Below, one piece after another: positions 26,607 through 36,105 of a DNA stretch of 64,000 nt (position 1 is the stretch's first letter; the number at the start of each line of letters is the position of its first letter). This DNA comes from Komagataeibacter xylinus. GTDB lineage: Bacteria > Pseudomonadota > Alphaproteobacteria > Acetobacterales > Acetobacteraceae. Under the pieces are notes generated by a model. It searched no databases and was not told the origin of the DNA. It saw nothing but the letters and a program-made list of their open reading frames with translations. The translations under genes and the position numbers were made by a program. Location: assembly GCF_031081985.1 (NCBI RefSeq), contig NZ_JARWSK010000007.1, positions 62,001 through 126,000 of the forward strand, given 5' to 3'.

Positions 26607-27596
26607 TCAGGATGGATCATGCGCGGCGGCAGGCTGACCTGATGTGGGCGTTGCGGCCTCGGCCGCCCTGGCTTTCTGCACCGCGTTGGGCTGGTAACAG
26701 GCAATCAGGGGTTCGAGTATCTTGGCTGCTTTCTGGTAACCGCTTGGGGTCAGATGCACGCCGTCATCCGCGCGAAGGCGCACTTTTGAGCCATCGACCC
26801 CTTCGCCATAGGCAGAAAAATGCCCGTCATCAGCAAAAACCGACCATAGCGGCACAAACTGCGCGCCGTTTTTGGCGGCCTGGTCCTGGAAGATGTTGTT
26901 CAGGATGGCCATGTCCGCCGAGAAAACATCATCACGCACCATCGGGTGTCCGACCCAGATAACGGGAATATGGGCATTTTTCAGCGTGACCATAATATCG
27001 CGCACCCGGGCGGAATAGATTTTTGTGAAGTTGGCCAACTGGCCCGGGTCAACGGCACCATGCACCCTGACCGGCGGCCTGTCATTGGCGCCAAACATGA
27101 CAACAGCAACATCGGCATGTTCGCTGGCGGCCAGTTTATGTACTTCATCTGGCCAGTTATAGAATGAGACGGATACCAGGCCGGTGGAAATCTTGCTGTG
27201 GTCCAGAACGCGCATATTTCGGTTCGTGCGATAAAGCCAGCGCAACCCGCCTGCCAGCCCTTGGGCCTGTGAATCACCAATGACCAGCACCCGCCCGGTT
27301 TCACCCGGCGTGGGAACGCAGGCCGGCACGGCGGGCGGGGTTGTTGCCGCGGGGGCGGCATCGGCGGCCTGCGATGTGGCGGGTGTTGGCTGTGCCGTGC
27401 TGGACTGTGGTGCGGCTACAGGTGCCGGTGTGGCAGGGGAAGTGGATTGGGACGCTCCGCTTTCAGGTGTTGCGGCGGGGGCTTGTGCATTGGCACCAGT
27501 GCATAGCGCGGAAAACAGCGCGGTTGCACATATGAGATGGCGAAACCGGCTTTGGAAAACGCTATTTTCTTTTAGCCAATCGGAAGAAAAAAACAT
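26607..27596 (-). CDS. Periplasmic SGNH hydrolase, DUF459 family
   Basis: 329 residues with a signal peptide ending ANA-Q (~37), a Pro/Ala/Ser/Thr-rich linker (~40-95) and an SGNH domain: VLVIGDSQAQGLAGGL (nucleophile Ser), VVMFGANDRP (Asn block), and DGVHLTPSGY (Asp/His). DUF459 proteins are found beside polysaccharide and O-acetylation genes, where they are thought to move or remove acyl groups. Here it lies downstream of a lytic transglycosylase on the same strand and ~2 kb from a second SGNH/MBOAT pair. Confidence 0.85.
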   Translation of the reverse strand: MFFSSDWLKENSVFQSRFRHLICATALFSALCTGANAQAPAATPESGASQSTSPATPAPVAAPQSSTAQPTPATSQAADAAPAATTPPAVPACVPTPGETGRVLVIGDSQAQGLAGGLRWLYRTNRNMRVLDHSKISTGLVSVSFYNWPDEVHKLAASEHADVAVVMFGANDRPPVRVHGAVDPGQLANFTKIYSARVRDIMVTLKNAHIPVIWVGHPMVRDDVFSADMAILNNIFQDQAAKNGAQFVPLWSVFADDGHFSAYGEGVDGSKVRLRADDGVHLTPSGYQKAAKILEPLIACYQPNAVQKARAAEAATPTSGQPAAAHDPS

Positions 27597-27942
27597 AAAT
27601 ACCTCAAACGCATTCGCGGCCGCACTGGTGCACGGTGATGAGAATTTAACTAGAAAACCCTGATTTTGATAGGGGCTAATTACAACACATTTCCCGGAAG
27701 AACAGGATACATCAATAATTTCTTTATCGTAGGGTTTAACTTCAAAAAGAAAAAATATTTTCTTTTATAAAGAATAGTTAAGATATAAAAAACTGATCTA
27801 TAGGGGGATGGTGTGCCGATGTCCTTGAAAAAACCACCCTGTCCCGTAAAAAATGGTCCAGCTCTGGTCAAATATGCCGCGAGGGTGGAAAAAAAGGTTG
27901 TGCAATGCGGGCCTTACTGGTCCGTCATTGTGTGGGCAGGTT
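27597..27942. other. Intergenic region, no gene seen
   Basis: 346 bp between the DUF459 gene start and the transglycosylase stop. It is AT-rich from ~27660 to 27800 with runs of A and T. It should hold the DUF459 promoter. No RNA gene or convincing frame found. Confidence 0.5.
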
Positions 27943-29535
27943 TTACTGGAGGGATGTTTCTGCCGCGAGGGGGAGCCTGGCTTTCTCGCCCAGGGCCAGT
28001 GAATCAAGGGTTGCGGGGCGCAGATTGAGCTTTTCCGAATAGATCCAGCTATGCAGGAGCACGGTCTCGATCCAGTGCCGGACCGTGGGTTTGGGAATGG
28101 CCTCCAGAAACACAAGAGGTTCATCCGTGCTCTGTGCGGGCGCCTTCCAGTGGGCGACTTCGATATGGCCCACCGCATAGCTTGCCAGCAGGCGGATGAG
28201 GTGGTTGTTGATGTGGCGGTCCCGCGCCAGCGCCATCAGGTAACGCTGGCCAATCAGCAGATTGACGGATGGGTTGTTGAGATCCTGCGTCTGGCCACCA
28301 GCGAAATTCGCGGCCGTGCGCGGCATGAGCTGCATCAGCCCCCTTGCGCCGCTCGATGAGACGACCGTGGGCTGGAAGCGCGATTCAATGGAAATGATGG
28401 CATAGATGAGGGCCGGGTCCACTACGAACCCGCCCTGTGGCGTAAAGCGCTGCGGCAGGGCAAGGGCATGGCCCGGCACAAGCCTGCTGCCCCCCGCGTA
28501 GCGGGCTGGGGCATAGGGCGTGGTGGCGGTATTTTCAACCGCGTGCGCCACAAGCCCGATGGACTGGCGTTCCGTGGTATTTCCTGCATCCGCCCAGTCA
28601 TCATGCAGTTCGGCTTCGGCCAGATCCTTGCGGCCAACCTGCAGCCATGCCAGCGCCCGGTGGCCTGCGGGCCGCGCGGCAACCACGTTCACATCGGCAA
28701 TCGTGGGTACGGCTGCATCGTTGCGTGCGTCGGTTTTGGCGAGCGCGCGCCGGGCGATGACCCCATAAAAACAGTCCCTGCAGCCCGCGCTCTGTACAAG
28801 CCAGCGCATGGCATCCTTCGTATTGCCAGCCTGTTCGCTTGCGCGGGCGGCCCACCAGGCGGCGGCGCTGCGCACATCCTTCGAGCCTTTATCGGCACTG
28901 GCTGCCCACGCGAAGAGTTGCTGTGCCTGCTGCATTTTGGCCAGCCGCCAGGCGGACAGGCCCGCGTAAAACGCCACCGTGCCACTCGCTTCCCTGAAGG
29001 CGGATGGCGCCATGGCCCTGCCGAGCAGGATCTGGTCCTGCCCCTGCGTGTAAAGGGTCTGCGCCTCGGCCGCGCTGATGCTCCCGCCCGCAGGGGCAGC
29101 AGCAGTGCTGCGCCCTGCCAGCATGGCCCGCATCATGGGGGCGTGGGGAAGGTCCGGGTAGCGTGCCAGCCAGCTTTCCAGCATGGGGGTGGAACAGGCA
29201 TGTGCGGCATGAAGGCAGCGTTCCGCCACGATGGTGCCGGTCAGGCCATCGTCTTTCACCTGTTGCAGCAGGGTATCCGCGCCCTCGAAATTGCCAGCGG
29301 ACTGGGCGGCGAAAGCAGCACGGATGCGGGCGGCATCGCTGGCGGAAAGGGGATGGAGCAGGGGAGGCTGCCCCTGCGTCATGGGTGCGGCCATGGCCAC
29401 TTCATCTGCCGGCCGGGCGTGAGCGAAAGCGCCAGATGTCTGACAGAATGTTGTTGCCAAAGAAAAAACAGCAATAGATGCAACGGAAAAAAGACCTGTC
29501 ATTCCGTGCTTCAGGGGATGAGAAACAGACCGCAT
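27943..29535 (-). CDS. Lytic murein transglycosylase, SLT domain
   Basis: Roughly 530 residues from ATG 29535 (alternatives 29502, 29586). Signal peptide ends FAHA (~40). A long alpha-helical TPR-like superhelix follows, with Ala-rich repeats (LYTQGQDQILLGRAM, FYAGLSAWRLAKMQQA, WWAARASEQAG), as in soluble transglycosylase Slt70. The C-terminal SLT domain has catalytic Glu in AIISIESRFQP, GARGLMQLMPRTA, NPSVNLLIGQRYL and LASYAVG. Cleaves peptidoglycan to anhydromuropeptides. Divergent from the O-acetylation trio. Confidence 0.88.
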   Translation of the reverse strand: MRSVSHPLKHGMTGLFSVASIAVFSLATTFCQTSGAFAHARPADEVAMAAPMTQGQPPLLHPLSASDAARIRAAFAAQSAGNFEGADTLLQQVKDDGLTGTIVAERCLHAAHACSTPMLESWLARYPDLPHAPMMRAMLAGRSTAAAPAGGSISAAEAQTLYTQGQDQILLGRAMAPSAFREASGTVAFYAGLSAWRLAKMQQAQQLFAWAASADKGSKDVRSAAAWWAARASEQAGNTKDAMRWLVQSAGCRDCFYGVIARRALAKTDARNDAAVPTIADVNVVAARPAGHRALAWLQVGRKDLAEAELHDDWADAGNTTERQSIGLVAHAVENTATTPYAPARYAGGSRLVPGHALALPQRFTPQGGFVVDPALIYAIISIESRFQPTVVSSSGARGLMQLMPRTAANFAGGQTQDLNNPSVNLLIGQRYLMALARDRHINNHLIRLLASYAVGHIEVAHWKAPAQSTDEPLVFLEAIPKPTVRHWIETVLLHSWIYSEKLNLRPATLDSLALGEKARLPLAAETSLQ

Positions 29536-29827
29536 GATGACGGCTGGTAACAGATATTCCAAAATAAATAAATGCCAGAATCCCATTCCGTTAATCAGCC
29601 CCTGTTCAGGTATGATTCAATTTATGGCAACATGATGTATATTGTAACAGGACATGACAGGACTGTTTCCTCATGCTTGTGCTGGTCGTGCTCACTTCCA
29701 TCAACGGCGGAGCACGGGGCGGGTTGCCGGACAGGCCCGATACTGGTCATGTGGTAAAAATATGTGGTTACGGCTTATCGTGTTCCATGGTAGAATTCAG
29801 GCAATAAAAACTTTTACTGGGAACTCC

Positions 29828-31153
29828 GTGTCACTCACACGCCTCATGCTGGGCAATAGCCTGTTCCGTAATGGCTTCTTGTCCCTGTTTTGTGCGGTGC
29901 TGTTAATGGGGTGTGCCGCATCCCGTGATGCGGCGCCGGCCCGATCCATTGAAAAACTGGGCCGCTATTCTTCCGTCGCACCTTTTTATAAAGCCCTGGA
30001 TGCCCTGCAGGCCGGCAAGGCCACGGAACCCGTCACCATATTGCAGATTGGCGACAGCCACACCGCCAACGATGCGTTCAGCGACCAGATGCGCACCGCG
30101 CTGCAACAGCAGTTCGGCAATGCGGGCAGGGGCTTTTTGCAACCCGGCGTGCCGTTCCGCTACGCCCACCCCGCGCAGGTTACGGTTGCCTCTACGGGGT
30201 GGAACGCTGTCAGCGCCTTCAGCAAGACGGCACAGGGCCCGTGGGGCATCAGCCTGTTCAGGCAGCATGCCGATGGGCCTGCCAGCATGACCATCACTGC
30301 CGATGAACCCGGTGGCCTTGGCCGTGGCAGGGTGGAATTCCTGAGCCAGCCCGGCGGTGGCCAGATTGTCGTGCAGGCCGATACTGGCGGGCGCGTCGTC
30401 ATTCCAACGGCCTCGGCACAGGGCACGGAGGCGCAGTGGCTGCGCATGCCCACCACGCCCGATACCCGTTCGGTCACCGTCTCGGCCATTGGCGATGGCC
30501 CGGTCGACATCCTGGGCTGGGAAGCGGGCAGGGGCACCCAGACCAGGCCCGAGCCGGGCATATTGTATTCCAACCTGGGCGTGATCGGCTCGACCATCGA
30601 TATCCTGGGCAGGGTTGACCCCAAAATCCTGTCCGAGGAAATCAGGCGCCTCAGGCCCAGCCTGCTGATCGTGGCCTTTGGCACCAATGAAGGCTTCAAC
30701 AGCACGACGGGTTTCGAGTCCTATGCGGCCCGGTATGAACAGGTCATACAGGAACTGCACAATGCGGCGCCCATGGCGGGCCTTGTCGTGACGCTGCCGC
30801 CTGATGGCGTTCACCCCGAACGCCAGGCCCCCTATGCCCGCTCGTGCGACCAGCTGGCCTCCGGGGCCAGGGGCTTCGCTACGCCGCCCGCGCTCGATAC
30901 CGTCCGGCGGGCCCAGACGGAGGTGGCCCGGCGTAACCACTGGATGCAGTGGGACTGGCGGCAGGCCATGGCTGACGCCACGCATCCCGACGGGCGCTGC
31001 ACCATTCTTGTCTGGGGCAGTCGCACGCCCCCCATGGCGGCGAAGGACCATGTCCATCTTCTGAAAGCAGGCTACCAGCAGACGGCCGTGTCATTGCATC
31101 ATGACCTGATGGAAGGTTACGGGCTGTGGTCTTCAAAGAAACATAAGAAATAA
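29828..31153 (+). CDS. SGNH-fold lipoprotein (PatB/Ape-like)
   Basis: 441 residues from GTG 29828 (GGGA 5 bp upstream); ATG 29846 is the alternative. Signal with lipobox LMGC (~28), so it should be membrane-anchored and periplasmic. SGNH blocks: LQIGDSHTANDAFSDQ (Ser), an inserted jelly-roll-like section (~150-290), IVAFGTNEGF (Gly/Asn block) and KDHVHLLKAGY (Asp, His). GDSHT is shared with peptidoglycan O-acetyl transferases/esterases such as PatB and Ape1. Stop and next start overlap (TAATG at 31151-31155). Confidence 0.8.
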   Translation: MSLTRLMLGNSLFRNGFLSLFCAVLLMGCAASRDAAPARSIEKLGRYSSVAPFYKALDALQAGKATEPVTILQIGDSHTANDAFSDQMRTALQQQFGNAGRGFLQPGVPFRYAHPAQVTVASTGWNAVSAFSKTAQGPWGISLFRQHADGPASMTITADEPGGLGRGRVEFLSQPGGGQIVVQADTGGRVVIPTASAQGTEAQWLRMPTTPDTRSVTVSAIGDGPVDILGWEAGRGTQTRPEPGILYSNLGVIGSTIDILGRVDPKILSEEIRRLRPSLLIVAFGTNEGFNSTTGFESYAARYEQVIQELHNAAPMAGLVVTLPPDGVHPERQAPYARSCDQLASGARGFATPPALDTVRRAQTEVARRNHWMQWDWRQAMADATHPDGRCTILVWGSRTPPMAAKDHVHLLKAGYQQTAVSLHHDLMEGYGLWSSKKHKK

Positions 31154-32565
31154 TGCTTTTCCCGACACTTAACTTCGCTCTGTTCTTTATTGCCGTTGCG
31201 GTCATCCTGGCATTGATCGGTGGCCTGTGGGAAATCAAGAAGCTTTTCCTGGTTGTCGCAAGCTATGTTTTTTATGCGTTCTGGAACTGGCATTTCTGCA
31301 TTCTGCTGCTGTCGAGCACGGCGGTCAGCTATTCGGTCGGGCGATGGCTCCCCGGGGAAGACAGGCCACGGCTGCGCAAATGGATGGTTGGCTGCGGGAT
31401 TGGCATCCAGCTACTTGTTCTGGCCTTTTTCAAGTATTACGATTTCTTCGCCACGTCCTTTAACAGAATGACGCGCGATATCGGCTGGGGCGAGCCCGTT
31501 CCGCTGATTGAAATCCTTCTGCCGGTTGCCATTTCGTTTTTTACCTTTCATGGCATCAGCTATATTGTCGATGTCTATCGTGGCAAGGTCACGCGCTGCC
31601 GCCGTTTTACAGACATGATGCTCTACATGTCCTTTTTTCCGCAGCTTGTGGCAGGCCCGATCGTGCGATCTTCCAAATTCCTGCCGCAACTCGAGCGGCC
31701 CTCGCCCACGCCGCCGCCCATCGCGACAGCGCTGCTGATGATTGCGGGCGGGCTGTTCAAAAAGGTGATCCTGGCCAGTTACCTCGGCACGCAGCTTGTC
31801 GACCCGGTTTTTGCCGATCCTGCCAGTTTTTCCACCTTGGACCTGTTATTTGCGCTCTATGGGTTTGCCGTGCAGATCTTCTGTGATTTTTCCGGGTATA
31901 CGGATATCGCCATCGGTCTGGCTGCGCTGCTGGGGTTCACGTTCCCGCAGAACTTCAACCAGCCTTACCGCAGCCCGTCGCTGCGCGATTTCTGGCGGCG
32001 GTGGCACATGACGCTGTCTTTCTGGCTGCGTGACTATCTCTACATTCCCCTTGGCGGCAGCCGACATGGTCGGCTGCGTACCTCCGCCAATCTCATGATC
32101 ACCATGCTGCTTGGCGGATTGTGGCATGGCGCGGCGATGAAATTCGTCATGTGGGGGGCGTTGCATGGCGGTGGGTTGCTGCTGGAGCGTCCGTTCTCCG
32201 ATCGCCTGGAAAACACGCGGGGGATCGCGCGCGTGGCCGCCGTGCTAGCGATCTTCCACTTTGTGTGTTTCACATGGCTGTTCTTCCATGCGGAAGACAT
32301 GGAAAGCGTGTGGCTTTACCTGACCTCCATGACGCCCCTGCACCCGGGCGGCTTTGCCCAGGTCACCCCTTTCACGCTGGGGCTGATCGTGCTCGGGATC
32401 AGCCTGCATTTCGTGTCCAGGAACATACCCGAGCGTGTGGGCGCCCTTGCCGCCGTGCAGCGTATGCCGGACTGGGCGCTGGCCGTTGCGTTTGGTCTGT
32501 GCGTGCTGATGATTGACGCCGCGGGGCCAAGCGGCGTCGCCCCCTTCATCTATTTCCAGTTCTGA
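31153..32565 (+). CDS. MBOAT-family O-acyltransferase (PatA/AlgI-like)
   Basis: 470 residues, ten or more membrane helices. MBOAT features: FFKYYDFF, LPVAISFFTFHGISYIVD, SFFPQLVAGPIVR, QIFCDFSGYTDIAIG, NFNQPYRSPSLRDFWRRWHMTL, and the catalytic His in GGLWHGAAMKFVMWG. Such proteins carry acetyl groups from the cytoplasm across the membrane for O-acetylation of peptidoglycan (PatA), alginate (AlgI) or cellulose (WssH). Start and stop both overlap neighbours by one base, so the trio is tightly coupled. Confidence 0.92.
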   Translation: MLFPTLNFALFFIAVAVILALIGGLWEIKKLFLVVASYVFYAFWNWHFCILLLSSTAVSYSVGRWLPGEDRPRLRKWMVGCGIGIQLLVLAFFKYYDFFATSFNRMTRDIGWGEPVPLIEILLPVAISFFTFHGISYIVDVYRGKVTRCRRFTDMMLYMSFFPQLVAGPIVRSSKFLPQLERPSPTPPPIATALLMIAGGLFKKVILASYLGTQLVDPVFADPASFSTLDLLFALYGFAVQIFCDFSGYTDIAIGLAALLGFTFPQNFNQPYRSPSLRDFWRRWHMTLSFWLRDYLYIPLGGSRHGRLRTSANLMITMLLGGLWHGAAMKFVMWGALHGGGLLLERPFSDRLENTRGIARVAAVLAIFHFVCFTWLFFHAEDMESVWLYLTSMTPLHPGGFAQVTPFTLGLIVLGISLHFVSRNIPERVGALAAVQRMPDWALAVAFGLCVLMIDAAGPSGVAPFIYFQF

Positions 32566-32837
32566 TGATGCAGGCTTCCAATCCATCCCCCACGCGCCGC
32601 CTGCTGGCCATTGTGCTGGTCGCGGCCTCGGCCGGCATCCTGTTCGGGTCCGGTCCCATTCTGGCCTGGACCGAGCAGCTCCCGCCCGCCATGCCATGCC
32701 AGGCGACGCTTCAGTCTGTGGCCCAGCGCTGGGACACGCTCGCCGGACGCCTGAAAATGACCGTGCCCTATGACACTGTCCGCGCGCTGGAACGCCAGGC
32801 CGAAAGCTATCGTTTCGCGCCCGCGCCTGATCAGTGA
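32565..32837 (+). CDS. Small membrane-anchored protein of the MBOAT operon
   Basis: 90 residues beginning MMQASNPSPTRR, a single helix LLAIVLVAASAGILFG (~13-28), then a periplasmic segment with a Cys (MPCQATLQSVAQRW) and an amphipathic helix. The start overlaps the MBOAT stop (TGATG). No family recognised. Coupling suggests a helper of the acyltransferase. Confidence 0.65.
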   Translation: MMQASNPSPTRRLLAIVLVAASAGILFGSGPILAWTEQLPPAMPCQATLQSVAQRWDTLAGRLKMTVPYDTVRALERQAESYRFAPAPDQ

Positions 32838-33103
32838 GCGGCGTGGCTGCGGATGGACATTGCCCCCCCCACGCTCTTTTACGTGGACAGGCGCACGAAC
32901 GGCCGGGGGGTATGCCTGTTTGATGATTCGGCACACCTACCGGTCTATGTTGTTTGCGATCATGGGTATGCCGCGCGCACATTGCGTGAAGATCTCTGAT
33001 TTTGAATTGTGATTCTATATTTTAAATCTGTTAAGTTCTGAATTAATAATTACGGCAGATGATTTATAAAAATTTATTATACACCAGAAAGAAATCATCG
33101 TAA
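32838..33103. other. Intergenic, GC-rich to AT-rich transition
   Basis: 266 bp with no gene. GC-rich to ~32960, then abruptly AT-rich, marking the left edge of an AT-rich island that runs to about 33640. Confidence 0.5.
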
Positions 33104-33139
33104 AAAATAACTCTATTCCTCGTAACTTTTGCCGGTTTT

Positions 33140-33628
33140 ATGGCTGGCATCGCGCATGCCGAACCAGACTGCAAGGGCAGGATTCTGGTAACACATCCTG
33201 ATGATTATTATAAAAAGGGTGATATCATCGAGTATATTCATACGGCATATGATGATACCGATTTTGTAAATGGAAATATGGTTCAGAAGCATTATGCCAG
33301 GCCGACACAACCCGACCGTTATGAAGTGCATGGTGGTTCTTCTTATAATCCCAAAGATATAGAAATTCTTAACTGTCACTTGGTTCTTGATGCATCGACT
33401 AACGAATATAGATTGGAACTGGACGACACTAATGCTAACGCCAACAGTATTCTCAGCTCCACGATTGAAGATCGTCTAAATGAAGCCGGGGTCAACCATG
33501 CCATTGCGTCTGGAGTGGCGCCAGATGCGTATTTGAATCGTCGTCAATCGGCGTGTGGTCAGGCTGTAGCCAAAGTCATGAACGGAGATGATAGTGCGGG
33601 TTTCCTAGTTGAAACCGTATGCAAGTAA
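33140..33628 (+). CDS. Secreted Cys-containing orphan with missing conventional start
   Basis: 162 residues from ATG 33140, but the frame is open back to 33104 and those codons read KITLFLVTFAGF joined to MAGIAHA-EPDC, an evident signal peptide with an AHA cleavage site. No ATG, GTG or TTG precedes it; the codon before Lys is TAA (33101-33103). So either a rare start (ATA 33107) is used, or the start was lost and this is a decaying gene. The mature part has four Cys (CKGR, NCHL, SACGQ, TVCK), suggesting two disulfides. Base composition is far more AT-rich than neighbours, hinting at recent transfer. No family recognised. Confidence 0.5.
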   Translation: MAGIAHAEPDCKGRILVTHPDDYYKKGDIIEYIHTAYDDTDFVNGNMVQKHYARPTQPDRYEVHGGSSYNPKDIEILNCHLVLDASTNEYRLELDDTNANANSILSSTIEDRLNEAGVNHAIASGVAPDAYLNRRQSACGQAVAKVMNGDDSAGFLVETVCK

Positions 33629-34041
33629 GGATTCTTATTTAATCTGAAGCGCACTTCATGGGGCGATAAACATTCTCTTCCCGATGCTTTCCCCGTCAGT
33701 TTCTGGCATCCTTGCCCGCATCAGTACCTTCGTAAAATGCCACTTCCGCACATGCAGAGAATCTGTGCGGACGCCCGATAGCGTTCGATCAACTGCCCGA
33801 TCGGGATGCTGTTCAATGGCAGAGATATCACGAAACCGGCTCGAATCGATCTCGGCCCGTTTTGCGTTGCGGCAAAGCGGCTGAGGCGCATGTTTTGCGG
33901 ATACATTGACCGTGATTTTCTCACGACAATTTCTGATATAGCCAAATGACGGAAACCCGTCTGGCTCAAGCCCCAACAGACTGGAAATCAGAGAAGTACC
34001 TGTAATCAGCCATGACCTGCAGAAAACTGCGGTAAAGTAGC
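33629..34041. other. Intergenic region, no convincing gene
   Basis: 413 bp between the AT-rich orphan and tRNA-Glu. Minus-strand frames exist but none shows a family motif, ribosome site or good codon use. It may be decayed mobile or foreign DNA next to a tRNA gene. Confidence 0.4.
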
Positions 34042-34117
34042 TGGCGTCCCGTACGGGATTCGAACCCGTGTTGCCGCCGTGAAAGGGCGGTGTCCTAGGC
34101 CTCTAGACGAACGGGAC
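34042..34117 (-). tRNA. tRNA-Glu (anticodon UUC)
   Basis: 76-nt cloverleaf on the minus strand. Acceptor GTCCCGT, D arm with CTAGAGGCC, anticodon stem CCGCC-loop CTTTCAC-GGCGG (UUC), T arm ACGGG-TTCGAAT-CCCGT, with CCA encoded. The D-loop and anticodon arm match bacterial tRNA-Glu. Confidence 0.95.
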
Positions 34118-34186
34118 TAAAGGCGTGAGCGGTAAGTATCCCGCCATGGGGGGCAGGTCAACCCCCTGATTCAAAAAAGACTGAAA

Positions 34187-36034
34187 TTATTGAGCGATCG
34201 CCACATCGCGGATAAAGAACGTGGCCGATGTCCGCCCGTTCCAGCTCTCGGCCCGCAGCCAGCCCGCAAGGTGCAGCGGGGGCGCGTCGCGGTCTTCGAG
34301 CACCGGGGCGATCGGGCTTTCATTGGCGCGGAACACCAGCGCCTTGAGCCGCGGGCCGCGGCCTTCGCCCTGGAGTGTCAGGCGCAGGGTATTGCCCTCG
34401 CGCCCGATCCGCTCGGCATAGGCCACGCGCACGCGGGGCAGGGCGAGGAGCGGTTCGTCATTGCCTGCGCCAAAGGGGGCAAGGCGGTCCATGTCGGTTG
34501 CAAGCGCCACGTCGGCCGCGGCCACGTTCACCACGGCATCAATGGTCAGGTCTACCGCATCAGGCAGGTCGGCCGCGGAGGCAAGGTAGCGGTCGAGAAA
34601 GTCGTGCAGCGCCGGAACCCCTTCGGCAGGCAGGCCAAACCCTGCTGCCATGGCATGGCCGCCACCCGAGGTGAGCAACCCTGCCTGGCGTGCTGCGATG
34701 ATGGCGCCACCCAGGTCCTGCCCCGGCACGGAGCGGGCCGAGCCTTTCACGCTGCCATCATCAAGTTCCGCACCCACCAGCACGGGGCGGTTGAATTTTT
34801 CCTTTATGCGCCCGGCCACGATGCCCACCACGCCGGGGTGCCAGTCGCGTCCGCTAAGCACCAGCACGGCATGGCCCTGTTCGAGCTGGGCGGCGGCGAG
34901 TTCCATGGCGCGGTCCAGAATGCCCGCTTCTACGCTCTGGCGGTTATGGTTGACGGAATTCAGCTTGTCGGCCAGTGCCTGCGCCTCGGCGGCGTCATCT
35001 GACAGCAGCAGTCGCAGCCCCAGCCCGGAATCGGCAATGCGCCCCCCGGCATTGATGCGCGGCCCGAGCGCAAACCCGCAGGTAAAGGCGGAGAGCGGGT
35101 CACGCGCGCCTGCGGCTTCCAGCAGGGCGGCAAGCCCCGTGCGCCCGCGCTGGGCCATGATGTTCAGCCCGTGGATGACGAAGGCGCGGTTCAGCCCGGT
35201 CAGCGGCATCACGTCGCACACGGTGGCCAGCGCCACCAGGTCGAGGCTGTGCTTGAGCTGCGGGTCGGGATGGGTTTCAAACCACCCTTCGCGGCGGAGC
35301 AGGCGCGTGGTGGCCCCTGCCGCCAGAAAGGCGACTGCCGCCGCGCAGATGTGGCGCAGGCCAGAGGGGCAGTCCGGCCGGTTGGGATTGACCGTTGCCA
35401 CCACGCGGGGCAGCGCGCCCTGCACCTGGTGGTGGTCGAGCACGATCACATCACAGCTCTGGCTGACATGCTCGAGCACATCGACCGCCGCCGTGCCGCA
35501 GTCGAGGCAGATGATCAGGCGCGCACCCTGCGCCTGCATGGCTTCAAGGGCGGGAATGTTGGGGCCGTAGCCCTCCGTCATGCGGTCGGGGATGTGGGTG
35601 AGCACCGTGCAGCCCTGCGTGCGCAGGAAGGCGGTCAGGAGTGCGGTGGAGCATGCGCCATCCACGTCATAATCGCCAAACAGCCCGATGGTCTCGCCAT
35701 CGCGTATGGCGCGCGCCATACGCGCGGCGGCCACGTCCATATCTACCAGCGTCGAGGGGTCAGGTAGCATCTGGCCCATGACGGGCTTGAGATAGCTCTC
35801 CACCTGTTCGGGGCTGACATGGCGGAGTGCGAGCATGCGGGCCACGATCTCGGGCAGGCCGGTCTGCTGGGCAATGGCCATGCCCATGCGGTCGGCATGG
35901 CTGGCCTGGCTGCCCGCGCGCCATGTCCATCGCCGCCCCGTCACGCTGCGGGTTACGCCCAGCACGGCGGGCGCTGCCCCGTCCTGAGCCAGTTGCGTGG
36001 CGGGAGCGGGCGATGTCAGGTCGGTAACAGGCAC
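34187..36034 (-). CDS. recJ: Single-stranded-DNA-specific exonuclease RecJ
   Basis: 5'-3' ssDNA exonuclease of recombination and repair. 615 residues from GTG 36034 (AAGGA 8 bp upstream). DHH phosphoesterase motifs: FGDYDVDGACSTALL, LDCGTAA, VLDHHQVQG (the DHH motif), and CAAAVAFL. The DHHA1 motif SGGGHAMAAGFGLP follows, then an OB-fold C-terminal domain. The minus-strand order alaC-hom-recJ is an alphaproteobacterial arrangement, though the glpX often present between hom and recJ is absent. Confidence 0.95.
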   Translation of the reverse strand: MPVTDLTSPAPATQLAQDGAAPAVLGVTRSVTGRRWTWRAGSQASHADRMGMAIAQQTGLPEIVARMLALRHVSPEQVESYLKPVMGQMLPDPSTLVDMDVAAARMARAIRDGETIGLFGDYDVDGACSTALLTAFLRTQGCTVLTHIPDRMTEGYGPNIPALEAMQAQGARLIICLDCGTAAVDVLEHVSQSCDVIVLDHHQVQGALPRVVATVNPNRPDCPSGLRHICAAAVAFLAAGATTRLLRREGWFETHPDPQLKHSLDLVALATVCDVMPLTGLNRAFVIHGLNIMAQRGRTGLAALLEAAGARDPLSAFTCGFALGPRINAGGRIADSGLGLRLLLSDDAAEAQALADKLNSVNHNRQSVEAGILDRAMELAAAQLEQGHAVLVLSGRDWHPGVVGIVAGRIKEKFNRPVLVGAELDDGSVKGSARSVPGQDLGGAIIAARQAGLLTSGGGHAMAAGFGLPAEGVPALHDFLDRYLASAADLPDAVDLTIDAVVNVAAADVALATDMDRLAPFGAGNDEPLLALPRVRVAYAERIGREGNTLRLTLQGEGRGPRLKALVFRANESPIAPVLEDRDAPPLHLAGWLRAESWNGRTSATFFIRDVAIAQ

Positions 36035-36105
36035 GGGCAGGTCCTTGTGCAGGGGCCAGAATCAGCGGCGGGGCGCGGATGGAACTGTGCCCATCCGCGC
36101 CGTTC

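Noticed and set aside
33656-33976. Minus-strand 106-codon frame before tRNA-Glu, considered as a transposase remnant
   Set aside because: No DDE motif, terminal inverted repeat or recognisable transposase segment could be seen.
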